Assembly: GCF_900095725.1 (NCBI RefSeq)
Contig: NZ_FMMP01000006.1
Location: forward strand, 310,001-374,000
Source of the DNA: Cellulosilyticum sp. I15G10I2
GTDB lineage: Bacteria > Bacillota > Clostridia > Lachnospirales > Cellulosilyticaceae
Length of the DNA: 64,000 bases
Direction: 5' to 3'
In this document: positions 27,423-35,916 of the stretch, piece after piece
Position numbering within the stretch: the first letter of the stretch is position 1
Layout of the letters: each line of letters starts with the position of its first letter
Notes under the pieces: generated by a model
Seen by the model: only the letters and a program-made list of their open reading frames with translations
The model's database searches: none
Told to the model about the DNA's origin: nothing
Translations under genes and position numbers: made by a program

Positions 27423-28808
27423 ATGAAGGGCAAAAACGCTAAGCTTAAAGGCCTTTTTTCTTTCATACTGATGTTAGTTATAGTAGGAGGAGTTAGTTAT
27501 GCAGCCTATAACGCATCTATGAATGTAGGGAAGAGCCAACAAAAAGCTCAAGTTGAAAGAACAGAAGAAGTAGAAACAGAAGAAGTAGAAACAGAAGAAG
27601 CAGTAGAGGAAAGTGAAGAGGGACAAGCTGAAATAGCAGAAGAAGCTGAAACTGATACGAGTGAAAGCCAAATATCTCCTAATAAGTCGATAAAATTAGG
27701 ATTAGATCTTCAAGGAGGGGTTAACATTGTTTATGAGCCTAAACTTGATAGAAGACCTACAGAAGATGAGATGACAGCTGCTCGTACAATGATTCAAAAG
27801 AGATTAGATGCTAAAGGCTATACGGAAGCTGAAGTTTCTCTTGAAGGAAATGATAGGATAAGAGTAGATATTCCAGGTGTAGCAGATCCTCAAAAGGCTA
27901 TAGAAGAAATTGGAGCAGCAGGGATGCTTAGATTTTTAGACCAAGAGGGCAATGAAATAGTTACAGGTAAAAATGTAGTTAAGGCTACACCACAAGCCAG
28001 TCAGACAGAAATAGTAGTTAGCGTTGAAATGGATAAAGAAGGAACAGCTCTATTCTCAGAGTTTACAAAGAACAATATAGGAAATCCTATTTTTATTATG
28101 CTTGATGAATCTTTGTTAAGTTATGCTACTATACAGGCACATATTGCAGATGGTAAAGGTAGTATTACAGGGAACTTTACGCCAGATGCTGCAAAAGATC
28201 TTGCTGATGGTATTAATGCCGGGGCACTGCCATTTACGCTTGAACCCATTAATTCTAGTGGTATAGGTGCTAAATTAGGTATGGAATCACTTAATACGAG
28301 CCTTAAGGCAGGAATGTTTGGATTTATATTAATCCTCATTTTCATGCTTGTTATGTACAGAATATGTGGACTTGCAGCAGATATCGCACTTATTCTTTAT
28401 ATTGGACTTGTTATTTTAGTTTTAAGTGGTATGGGTGCAACGCTGACTTTACCAGGGATTGCAGGGATTTTGCTTTCAGTTGGTATGGCAGTAGATGCAA
28501 ATGTTATTATTTTTGGACGTATTAGAGAAGAACTCACTCTAGGCCGTAGTGTACCAGCAGCAGTAGATGCTGGCTTTAGCAAGGCATTTAGTGCTATTCT
28601 AGATGGTAATGTGACGACACTTATTGCAGCTGTTGTACTTTATATTTTTGGAACAGGACTTATTAAGAGTTTTGCAACGACTTTAGGAATTGGTATTGTG
28701 ATCTCAATGTTTACAGCACTTGTTGTGACACGACTTATTCTTAAATCTTTTGTAGGTATGAAAATAAAAAATCCAGCATTATATACAGCTGTTAAAAAAA
28801 CAGAGTAA
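27423..28808 (+). CDS. secD: protein translocase subunit SecD
   Basis: A 461-residue SecD, which works with SecF to pull secreted proteins out using the proton gradient. After the first membrane segment (FSFILMLVIVGGVSYAAYNA) there is an unusual acidic stretch of about 45 residues with repeated E-E-V-E-T units. Then come the periplasmic-type region starting at IKLGLDLQGGVNIVYEP and five C-terminal membrane segments with GMAVDANVIIFGRIREEL. It is shorter than many SecD proteins. AAGGAGG precedes the start and secF follows after 14 bp. Confidence 0.93.
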   Translation: MKGKNAKLKGLFSFILMLVIVGGVSYAAYNASMNVGKSQQKAQVERTEEVETEEVETEEAVEESEEGQAEIAEEAETDTSESQISPNKSIKLGLDLQGGVNIVYEPKLDRRPTEDEMTAARTMIQKRLDAKGYTEAEVSLEGNDRIRVDIPGVADPQKAIEEIGAAGMLRFLDQEGNEIVTGKNVVKATPQASQTEIVVSVEMDKEGTALFSEFTKNNIGNPIFIMLDESLLSYATIQAHIADGKGSITGNFTPDAAKDLADGINAGALPFTLEPINSSGIGAKLGMESLNTSLKAGMFGFILILIFMLVMYRICGLAADIALILYIGLVILVLSGMGATLTLPGIAGILLSVGMAVDANVIIFGRIREELTLGRSVPAAVDAGFSKAFSAILDGNVTTLIAAVVLYIFGTGLIKSFATTLGIGIVISMFTALVVTRLILKSFVGMKIKNPALYTAVKKTE

Positions 28809-28822
28809 GGAGGGCCTAGATC

Positions 28823-29737
28823 ATGAAGTTTATTGAAAATAGAAAGAAGTTCTTTATTTTATCAGCAGCAGTTATACTTATTGGGCTACTTACTATGTGT
28901 TATAATGCTATAACACAAAAAGGTGCTTTTAACCAAGATATAGAGTTTACTGGTGGTTCAATTGTACAAATTAATATGGAGCGCAAATTAACACCAGAGC
29001 TAAGAAATGAATTAGCTGAAATTGTGACAGAAATAACTGGTGATACTGCGCCGCGTATTACAGCGGCAGGAGATACAGGGGTCATTATTACAACTAAACG
29101 CGCTGAGGTTGCCGCTCGAAAAAAATTATTTGATACAATAAAAGAAAAGTATAGTTTATCAGATGAGATTCCACTGGCGGATTCAGATGTATCTGCTTCA
29201 ATTAGCGATGAGATTAAACTTGGTGCACTTCAGGCTGTTGTAGTAGGTATTATCCTGATATTAATATACATCACTTATCGTTTTAAAGATTATAGATTTG
29301 GGATGAGTGCAGTTGCGGCATTGGTACATGATGTTCTAATAATGCTCGCGGTTTATGCGGTATTTCGTATTCCACTTAACAACTCATTTATAGCAGGTAT
29401 GCTTACTATTGTAGGGTATTCTATTAATGATACGATTATTGTTTTTGACCGTATTAGAGAGAACAAAGGGAAAATGCATGCGGATGATGCTAAAATAATA
29501 GATGAAAGTGTTAACCAGACTTTAACACGTTCTATTAACACATCTATTACGACATTGATTATGATTGTACTTCTGTATATTTTAGGTGTGCAGTCGGTTA
29601 AGCAATTTGCTTTTCCACTTATTATAGGAATTGCAGCAGGAACCTATTCTTCAATCTTTATAGCTAGTCCTTTGTGGTATGAGCTTAGAAAACTTAAAAG
29701 ACATAGTAACAAAACTACAAAACCTAAAACAACTTAA
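28823..29737 (+). CDS. secF: protein translocase subunit SecF
   Basis: A 304-residue SecF with an N-terminal membrane segment (FFILSAAVILIGLLTMCY), the extracellular region containing QDIEFTGGSIVQINM, and five further membrane segments. The motif YSINDTIIVFDRIRENKGK is diagnostic of SecF. Immediately downstream of secD with an AGGAGG site, and closed by a terminator. Confidence 0.95.
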   Translation: MKFIENRKKFFILSAAVILIGLLTMCYNAITQKGAFNQDIEFTGGSIVQINMERKLTPELRNELAEIVTEITGDTAPRITAAGDTGVIITTKRAEVAARKKLFDTIKEKYSLSDEIPLADSDVSASISDEIKLGALQAVVVGIILILIYITYRFKDYRFGMSAVAALVHDVLIMLAVYAVFRIPLNNSFIAGMLTIVGYSINDTIIVFDRIRENKGKMHADDAKIIDESVNQTLTRSINTSITTLIMIVLLYILGVQSVKQFAFPLIIGIAAGTYSSIFIASPLWYELRKLKRHSNKTTKPKTT

Positions 29738-29746
29738 TCTTTTATT

Positions 29747-29796
29747 TAAATAGGCTATATCATTATATGCACAATGGTATAGCCTATTTTGTTTTT
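29747..29796 (+). terminator. intrinsic terminator after secDF
   Basis: AAATAGGCTATA...TATAGCCTATTT stem with inner CATT/AATG pairing, then GTTTTT. Confidence 0.85.
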
Positions 29797-29890
29797 ATAT
29801 TTTTAACAATTGTATTTTAAAAAATATGGTAAAAGTGTATTAGAAATAAAAGCTATATTTTTTAAAATAATAAAAATAAGCTTTATAGAG

Positions 29891-29918
29891 TTGACAAGAG
29901 ACAATAGTGTGATATAAT
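29891..29918 (+). promoter_or_regulatory. promoter of the tRNA-Lys gene
   Basis: Consensus TTGACA, a 16-bp spacer, then consensus TATAAT, about 35 bp ahead of the mature tRNA. Confidence 0.8.
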
Positions 29919-29954
29919 ATTTTTTGTAGTCTAAAAGGTAAGTTTTGTTAATCA

Positions 29955-30027
29955 GGGTCATTAGCTTAGTTGGTAGAGCATCAGACTCTTAATCTGAGGG
30001 TCCTGGGTTCGAGTCCCAGATGGCTCA
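29955..30027 (+). tRNA. tRNA-Lys (anticodon CTT)
   Basis: A 73-base cloverleaf. The acceptor arms GGGTCAT and ATGGCTC pair with two G-T wobbles, the anticodon stem TCAGA/TCTGA encloses the loop CTCTTAA, and the T arm is CTGGG-TTCGAGT-CCCAG. The discriminator base is A and CCA is not encoded. The anticodon CTT reads AAG. Confidence 0.95.
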
Positions 30028-30121
30028 TGATTTTTGTGAAAAGTGACAAGTGAGGTTTATACCCACTAAGTTGCCACCACAAAATAAGTGAACAAATAAA
30101 GTCTGTATAAGGCTTGCTAGG

Positions 30122-30152
30122 AGGTCGTTTGCACTTGTGCAGCGACTTTTTT
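30122..30152 (+). terminator. terminator of the tRNA-Lys transcript
   Basis: GTCGTTTGCAC / GTGCAGCGAC with a two-base loop followed by six T. Between the tRNA and this hairpin lies about 90 bp, including a foldable GTGACAAGTGAGG...CCACTAAGTTGCCAC element of unknown role. Confidence 0.75.
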
Positions 30153-30155
30153 GTA

Positions 30156-30680
30156 TTATAAAATTAAATTTTCAATTGTATTTAGTGCATCAATACTTTG
30201 TAGCCTAGATTGATAAAAAATCTCTAATAATTTAGATTTTTCAAAACTAAGAGTTGTTTGAGAGAATAGGTCCAGATAGTATAGTGCATTTTTACTATAA
30301 TTAAGAGCATTTAAGATAAGTAATATATCCCTATATTCAATGCTATCAGTTGGTATTGTTCTTTGGTACTCTAATATGTCTCGGCGGAGAATAGTGGCGC
30401 TGTTATTAACTAAGTTAATATTTCGCTTAAAGTCAGATAGATCCTTAATTGGATTTTCCAATGCAAGTTGCATTAATTGAAGCGTCCTGTTTTGTATTGT
30501 TTTTATCTCATCAATAAAGCGTGATATCGTTTGTTGATGAGTAGTTGCAGAAAAAGACGTGGAAGTTAATAGTGTGTTTGATAATGTTCTTGAAGACGCA
30601 GAGAGTGGCAAACAAACTAGTATAATGAGAGTTAATGAAATAATGGGGATTAGTGTTATAAAGTTATTTTTCTGATTCAT
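30156..30680 (-). CDS. exported helical protein, member 1 of a three-paralogue family
   Basis: Unknown function. A 174-residue protein with an N-terminal hydrophobic segment (FITLIPIISLTLIILVCLPL) ending in a signal-peptidase-like LSASS, then an all-helical domain. Key positions shared with the two paralogues near 53 kb are HQQTISRFIDEIKTIQN, then L-A-L-E-N-P, then ILLILNALNYSKNALYYLDL and a C-terminal SRLQSIDALNTIE. It is the most diverged member and lies 20 kb from the others, next to a tRNA gene. The predicted place of action is the cell surface or outside. The upstream region carries the same conserved element as its paralogues. Confidence 0.7.
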   Translation of the reverse strand: MNQKNNFITLIPIISLTLIILVCLPLSASSRTLSNTLLTSTSFSATTHQQTISRFIDEIKTIQNRTLQLMQLALENPIKDLSDFKRNINLVNNSATILRRDILEYQRTIPTDSIEYRDILLILNALNYSKNALYYLDLFSQTTLSFEKSKLLEIFYQSRLQSIDALNTIENLIL

Positions 30681-30750
30681 GGTATACCTCTAGTTATTGA
30701 TATTATATACCTATTTAAGATAACCCTTTTTATAAAGAATATGTATTGTT
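30681..30750 (-). promoter_or_regulatory. conserved 5' element, copy 1
   Basis: Read on the minus strand: ATACATATTCTTTATAAAAA, then GGGTTATCTTAAATAGGTATA, a spacer, and CAATAACTAGAGGTATACC directly before the ATG. The blocks GGTTAT.TTAAAT and AACTAGAGG recur at equal distance before three other genes in the window. AGAGGT would be the ribosome binding site. Confidence 0.65.
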
Positions 30751-31109
30751 TGGCAAGACAATAAGGCTGAAAGAAAAACGCTCTCAACTTTTCATTTATG
30801 GCAGTATGACAAGCAAAGCTTGTGATATGCAATAAGTATAAAAATGAATACATATTATTGTATGAAGTGATAAAATGCATTATAATAATATGCGGCTTTA
30901 TATTTGAGTTAATTCTTATATTAAGAGTTTCTACTATATTATAGTATTTGAAAACATGTTGTATATTAGGCTTTGTAGACTGATTGGATAAAAAACGATT
31001 AATACGCCATATTATAGAATAGGACCTAGACTACATAGCATTTGATGCGATGTGAGAAATAGAATAACATACTTGTTATATTAATACTAATTTAAAAGGA
31101 GTATATAAA
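30751..31109. other. intergenic region, no gene supported
   Basis: AT-rich divergent spacer between the exported-protein gene and tcdA. A promoter for tcdA must lie here, but I could not fix one with confidence. No repeat or RNA gene was recognised. Confidence 0.4.
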
Positions 31110-31871
31110 ATGTTACATGCGTTTTCGAGAACTGAGATGCTTATAGGTACAGAGGGGTTAAATCAATTAAAACAAAGTTCTGTAGCTGTATTTGGAATTG
31201 GTGGGGTAGGGACTTATACTGTTGAAGCTCTTGTAAGAAGCGGGGTAGGACGATTGATATTAGTAGATGACGATGATGTGTGTCTGACTAACATTAACAG
31301 ACAGCTCCATGCGACAAGAAAAACTGTAGGTAAGCCTAAAGTTGAAGTGATGAAAGAAAGGGTTTTAGAAATTAACCCTAAAGCAGAAGTGCTTGCTTTT
31401 AGAGAACTTTATAATGCTGAAAGTGCAGGAAGGTTATTAAGTGCAGATTATTCGTATGTTGTGGATGCCATCGATATGGTGACTTCTAAAATCGATATGA
31501 TACAAAGATGCCAAGCGATGGGAATTCCTATTATAAGTGCTATGGGGGCAGCTAATAAGCTTGATCCTACACAACTTGAAGTAACTGATATTTATAAAAC
31601 GAGTATGTGCCCTTTAGCTAAAGTTATGAGACACGAACTTAAAAAAAGAGATATCAAGAAATTAAAAGTTGTTTATTCTAAAGAAAAACCTATTAAACCC
31701 ATAGAACTTGGCGGAGGATGTAAGACTGAGTGCATTTGCACTAATAAAGAAAGAACTTGCGTCGAACGAAGACATATCCCTGGATCAGTAGCATTTGTGC
31801 CAGCGGTAGCAGGACTCATTCTTGCAGGTGAAGTCATCAAAGATATTATAGGATATGATGAAAAAAAATAA
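31110..31871 (+). CDS. tcdA: tRNA threonylcarbamoyladenosine dehydratase
   Basis: A 253-residue E1-like (ThiF/MoeB fold) enzyme that converts t6A37 of tRNA to its cyclic form in an ATP-dependent step. The nucleotide-binding motif is VFGIGGVGTYTVEALVRSG, followed by LVDDDDVCLTNINRQLHATR. The region VVDAIDMVTSKIDMI and the cysteines near the C-terminus (GGGCKTECICTNKERTC, then GSVAFVPAVAGLI) fit the TcdA/CsdL family. AAAGGAG precedes the ATG. It is probably transcribed alone. Confidence 0.9.
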   Translation: MLHAFSRTEMLIGTEGLNQLKQSSVAVFGIGGVGTYTVEALVRSGVGRLILVDDDDVCLTNINRQLHATRKTVGKPKVEVMKERVLEINPKAEVLAFRELYNAESAGRLLSADYSYVVDAIDMVTSKIDMIQRCQAMGIPIISAMGAANKLDPTQLEVTDIYKTSMCPLAKVMRHELKKRDIKKLKVVYSKEKPIKPIELGGGCKTECICTNKERTCVERRHIPGSVAFVPAVAGLILAGEVIKDIIGYDEKK

Positions 31872-31978
31872 TCCTACTTATTTAGTTATACATTAAGTCA
31901 TCCTCACATATAGTTTTATAGACAACCTTTATGCAATACAAAAGGTAAGGGTCTAGAAACTAGAGGGAGGATGAAATA

Positions 31979-32305
31979 ATGAGATGTTATTTACTGCTAG
32001 CCAATAAGGAGAATGGGGAAAAAGAGCGCTTTAGCTTTGATATTAAAACAAGCTATGCCATGAGACTCATTAAAGATGTTGGATTATATGGTGTCTGCTA
32101 TCTGCTTTATGATCCAAGAGAAAAACAGATCATAGAGAAGGGGAATATTCACCGCATTGATTACTATGAAGAAGAACAAAAATATCAAGCTTTTTTTGAA
32201 GAACAAGTCGTTCTTAAACATGCTCTAGATATAGAAATGTGCGAAAATAATACTATTATCCCATTAAATATGTCAGAAATTAAAAAAATGGGTGTTGCAA
32301 TATAA
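31979..32305 (+). CDS. hypothetical protein, 108 aa
   Basis: Not recognised. A small soluble protein (MRCYLLLANKENGEKERFS) with mixed strands and helices and no membrane segment. GGGAGG precedes the start, and a strong bidirectional terminator follows. Codon use is like the neighbours, so it is likely real. Confidence 0.6.
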   Translation: MRCYLLLANKENGEKERFSFDIKTSYAMRLIKDVGLYGVCYLLYDPREKQIIEKGNIHRIDYYEEEQKYQAFFEEQVVLKHALDIEMCENNTIIPLNMSEIKKMGVAI

Positions 32306-32314
32306 GACTTAACA

Positions 32315-32346
32315 AAAAGGCACCATCCTATAGGATGGTGCCTTAA
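32315..32346. terminator. bidirectional terminator
   Basis: Perfect palindrome GGCACCATCCTA/TAGGATGGTGCC flanked by an A run on the left and TT on the right, between convergent genes. Confidence 0.85.
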
Positions 32347-32347
32347 A

Positions 32348-32719
32348 TTAACGATTTAGACGCTTATTCAGATCAGCTTGACGATCATTTGAAACCTTAA
32401 GAAAATCTTTCATAAGATTTTCGAAACCTTCAAGCGTATTTTCTTTCTTTGGAGTTTTAAAAGATGTAGGCTTATTTTCTTTTGCTTCTTTAATGGAGAG
32501 AGAAATTTTACCTTTTTCTCCATCGATGGATAAAATTTTAACTTTGACCTGTTCACCTACTTTGATCGCATCATTAATATTGGTTAAATATCCATGCGTA
32601 ATATGTGAAATATGAACTAGGCCTTGTGTTGTTTCATCTAATGAAACAAACGCTCCGAAAGGCTTAATACCTGTCACAGTTCCTTCAATAATTTGACCTA
32701 CTTGAAATTTTTCCGACAT
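32348..32719 (-). CDS. S1 RNA-binding domain protein
   Basis: A 123-residue protein made of one S1 domain (residues about 5-75: VGQIIEGTVTGIKPFGAFVS, then GLVHISHIT and GEKGKISLSIKEA) and a charged tail. It resembles the general stress protein 13/YugI and CvfD group, which binds RNA or ribosomes. The open frame extends 29 codons further, but GGAG precedes the ATG of MSEKFQVGQ, so that start is used. Transcribed divergently from recJ. Confidence 0.85.
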   Translation of the reverse strand: MSEKFQVGQIIEGTVTGIKPFGAFVSLDETTQGLVHISHITHGYLTNINDAIKVGEQVKVKILSIDGEKGKISLSIKEAKENKPTSFKTPKKENTLEGFENLMKDFLKVSNDRQADLNKRLNR

Positions 32720-32860
32720 GACAACACTCCTATTAAAATAAATAACTTCTACATTATAGCATAGTTCTAATCCTAGTGTATAGTGATTTGCAAAATAATT
32801 CGTCAAATATTATTATAAAGTATGCTATAATAGTAAAGACTTCAAGGGAGGTGAATGAAT

Positions 32861-35200
32861 ATGTTGCCTAGCACCTATAAATGGAAAATTGATTCAGACT
32901 ATACAGGTGTAAATTTAATTGAGAAGATACTAAACAATAGAGGAATATGTGGGGAGGATCAGATTCGGAAATTTTTGAATCCAACATCAGAGGGACTGCA
33001 TTCTCCTTATTTATTAAATGATATGACAAAGGCAGTAGAGCGCATTGTGCAGTGCAGACAAGATCATAAACATATTGTTATTTATGGTGATTATGATGTA
33101 GATGGTATAACAAGTACATCTATTTTATATATGTTTTTAAAAAAAGCGCAGTATGACGTATCGTACTATATTCCAAATAGACAGACAGAAGGTTACGGGC
33201 TTAATAAAGATGCCATTGCAAAAATAAGCGAGTATGCTGATCTTATTATTACTGTGGATACAGGAATAGCTGCAGTAGAAGAACTGGCATTTGCGAATAC
33301 AATAGGCATTGATGTCATTATAACGGATCATCATGAATGCCAGGATGATCTTCCAAAGGGATATTGTATTATTAATCCTAAGCGCAAAGATAGTACTTAT
33401 CCGTTTGATGCTTTAGCTGGGGTTGGCGTAACGTTTAAACTTATTCATGCACTAGCTATTTATGATCATATTGAAGAGGAAATATGGGAATATATAGATC
33501 TTGTTGCTTTAGGCACGATTGCAGACGTTGTACCGCTTATTCATGAAAATCGCGTGATTACTTATCTTGGATTTGAGGCGATGCAAAATACACGCAATAT
33601 AGGCCTTCGTGAACTTATTAAAGTGACCCGTGAAGGTGATATAAAAGAAAAGATTTCATCTAATATGATTGCCTATCAAATTGCTCCTAGAATAAATGCA
33701 GTAGGAAGATTAAGTGACGCTAAAATAGGTGTAGAACTTCTTACAACTGAAGATGAAGAGCGTGCTAAATCTCTTGCCAGACTATTAAATGAAGAAAATA
33801 AAAGAAGACAGGATATGGAAGCTTGTATCATTGAACAAGCAGAGGAATATATTAAAAATAATATTGACATTTCCCGTGAAAAAATAGTTATAGTAGTGGG
33901 AAAAGAATGGCATCATGGCGTGATAGGTATTGTTGCCTCAAAGATTATGTCTAAATATTATCGTCCTACAATTGTACTAACAGAAGAAGATGGGGTGCTT
34001 TCAGGATCGGCAAGAAGTATAGAAGGTTTTAATATTTTTGAAGTTATCCACGGTACTCAAGCGTATTTATTAAGGTTTGGGGGACATGAAATGGCAGCGG
34101 GGCTTTCCTTACAAGCAGAGAATCTAGAGATATTTCGCAAGTTAATTAATCAATATGCTGATGATTTGATTGATGAGGAGATGTTAATACCTTCTATAGC
34201 AATAGATCTTGAGTTAAGTGCAAAAGAAGTTGGACTTGATTTTTGTGAAATGCTTGAGAAACTTGAGCCATTTGGGGCTTATAATCCGGTGCCTCTTTTT
34301 TGTGTAAGAGGCAAGATTCAATATATCCAGACTATGGGGCAAAGTGATCAGCATTTAAGACTAACAGTTGAACAAGACAATAATGCGCTCCAAGCTGTTG
34401 GGTTTTATAAGGGCTATCTTGAGGAGTATCTAACTATAGGAGAAGAGGTTGTTGTTGCTTGTGAGGTTATTAAGAATGTATGGAATAATAAAGTAAGTGT
34501 ACAGTTAAGATTAAAGGATATACAATCAACAGAGGAAGATATGTTAAAGAGCAGATACTATACAAGTCTATATTATTACTTAAAAGATCCTGGTAAAATA
34601 AAAGGCACGCATGTAAAGCTTATAAAAGACAGCACATCTTTGGAACGTGCAAAAATAATTAATGTCTATACTGAAGAAGGACTTAGAAAAGTTTATGGAA
34701 AGTTTAAAAATAACTCGAAAAATGTTAACTTAGGTTTTAAAATATGTTATAATAAAGATTGTTTAAAAAATAGTGAAGTAACTATTTTAGTTAATCCACT
34801 TCAAGCATCTCCGGACTGTGTTTATTATGAATGGGATTATTATACAATAGACGAGACTATGGCTGTATATGATAACGCATTTATACATCATAAAAATCAG
34901 TTGCCGAAGATGATTCCGAGTCATAAGGACTGTATTGCAGTGTATAAGCTTTTGAAAAATCATCTTTTAGAATATATAACTATACATAAGGCTGTTGTAA
35001 GTTTGAGTTTTTACAATATGACCGAGTATAAGTTATTTCAAATCTTAGAGATATTTAAGGAACTTGGTCTTTTAGAATATACATTTATGGATGATAGCAT
35101 TAGTTATGATCTTATAGCTTCAGATAAAACAAGATTAGAAAACTCTTTAAGGTATAGAAATTTACAAAATTTTTTTGGAAGTATCCTACAAATAAACTAA
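32861..35200 (+). CDS. recJ: single-stranded-DNA exonuclease RecJ
   Basis: A 779-residue 5'-3' exonuclease for DNA repair and recombination. The DHH phosphoesterase motifs are GDYDVDGITSTSILYMF, VDTGIAA and TDHHECQ, and the DHHA1 domain has the glycine-rich RFGGHEMAAGLS. An OB domain follows (about residues 450-560). The long C-terminal extension of some 200 residues is a feature of Firmicute RecJ and is absent from E. coli RecJ. Of two in-frame ATGs, the second lies nine bases from GGGAGG and is preferred. It leads a conserved housekeeping series with apt, rel and dtd. Confidence 0.92.
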   Translation: MLPSTYKWKIDSDYTGVNLIEKILNNRGICGEDQIRKFLNPTSEGLHSPYLLNDMTKAVERIVQCRQDHKHIVIYGDYDVDGITSTSILYMFLKKAQYDVSYYIPNRQTEGYGLNKDAIAKISEYADLIITVDTGIAAVEELAFANTIGIDVIITDHHECQDDLPKGYCIINPKRKDSTYPFDALAGVGVTFKLIHALAIYDHIEEEIWEYIDLVALGTIADVVPLIHENRVITYLGFEAMQNTRNIGLRELIKVTREGDIKEKISSNMIAYQIAPRINAVGRLSDAKIGVELLTTEDEERAKSLARLLNEENKRRQDMEACIIEQAEEYIKNNIDISREKIVIVVGKEWHHGVIGIVASKIMSKYYRPTIVLTEEDGVLSGSARSIEGFNIFEVIHGTQAYLLRFGGHEMAAGLSLQAENLEIFRKLINQYADDLIDEEMLIPSIAIDLELSAKEVGLDFCEMLEKLEPFGAYNPVPLFCVRGKIQYIQTMGQSDQHLRLTVEQDNNALQAVGFYKGYLEEYLTIGEEVVVACEVIKNVWNNKVSVQLRLKDIQSTEEDMLKSRYYTSLYYYLKDPGKIKGTHVKLIKDSTSLERAKIINVYTEEGLRKVYGKFKNNSKNVNLGFKICYNKDCLKNSEVTILVNPLQASPDCVYYEWDYYTIDETMAVYDNAFIHHKNQLPKMIPSHKDCIAVYKLLKNHLLEYITIHKAVVSLSFYNMTEYKLFQILEIFKELGLLEYTFMDDSISYDLIASDKTRLENSLRYRNLQNFFGSILQIN

Positions 35201-35225
35201 AATGAGGTTTCAAGGAGGAATTATA

Positions 35226-35738
35226 ATGGATTTATATGCTCTTATTCGTGACATAAAAGATTTTCCGACAGAAGGTATATTATTTAGAGATATCACCCCT
35301 CTGCTTCAGGATCCAAATGGTTTAAAAGAATCAATAGATCGTATTGCAGAAGTTTTACAAGATGTGGATTTTGATTTAATAGTAGGACCTGAGTCCAGAG
35401 GCTTTATATTTGGGGTGCCAGTTGCTTATAAGATGAATAAAGGTTTTGTGCCTGTTAGAAAGCCGGGGAAATTACCTTATGAACATATCGCACAAACTTA
35501 TGATTTAGAATATGGCACATCAACAATCGAAATGCATATAGATGCTATAAAAAAAGGACAGAAGGTAGTCATTGTAGATGATCTTTTAGCAACAGGCGGA
35601 ACAACAAAAGCGATGATTGACCTTATTGAGCAACTTGGTGGAGAAATAGCAAAAATAGTTTATTTAATTGAACTTGAAGCACTTCCAGGAAGAGAAGTCT
35701 TAAAAGGCTATGAAATTGCATCTTTATTAAAATATTAA
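35226..35738 (+). CDS. apt: adenine phosphoribosyltransferase
   Basis: A 170-residue enzyme that makes AMP from adenine and PRPP for purine salvage. It shows IRDIKDFPTEGILFRDITPL, the Arg-containing GPESRGFIFGVPVAY, and the PRPP motif VVIVDDLLATGGTTKAM. The start follows AAGGAGG; an earlier in-frame ATG lacks a site. It is the second gene in the recJ-apt-rel series seen in many Firmicutes, closed by a strong palindrome. Confidence 0.95.
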   Translation: MDLYALIRDIKDFPTEGILFRDITPLLQDPNGLKESIDRIAEVLQDVDFDLIVGPESRGFIFGVPVAYKMNKGFVPVRKPGKLPYEHIAQTYDLEYGTSTIEMHIDAIKKGQKVVIVDDLLATGGTTKAMIDLIEQLGGEIAKIVYLIELEALPGREVLKGYEIASLLKY

Positions 35739-35782
35739 ATAATAAATAAGCAAAGCAGTACTGCTTTGCTTATTTATTATTT
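35737..35782. terminator. 46-bp near-perfect palindrome after apt
   Basis: Two 22-bp perfectly complementary arms (AAATAATAAATAAGCAAAGC.. ) with only TA between. It has an A/T-rich base and overlaps the apt stop codon. It should stop transcription before rel, which then needs its own promoter. Confidence 0.8.
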
Positions 35783-35916
35783 AAATTAAAAGATTGAAGA
35801 AATTTTTGGTAAAATATGATATATGCTATAAGATTATGTATATTACCATTGAATTTTTATATTAATATGTCTATAATATAAAATAATTATAAGTTTACTA
35901 TAATAAGGGGGTGACG

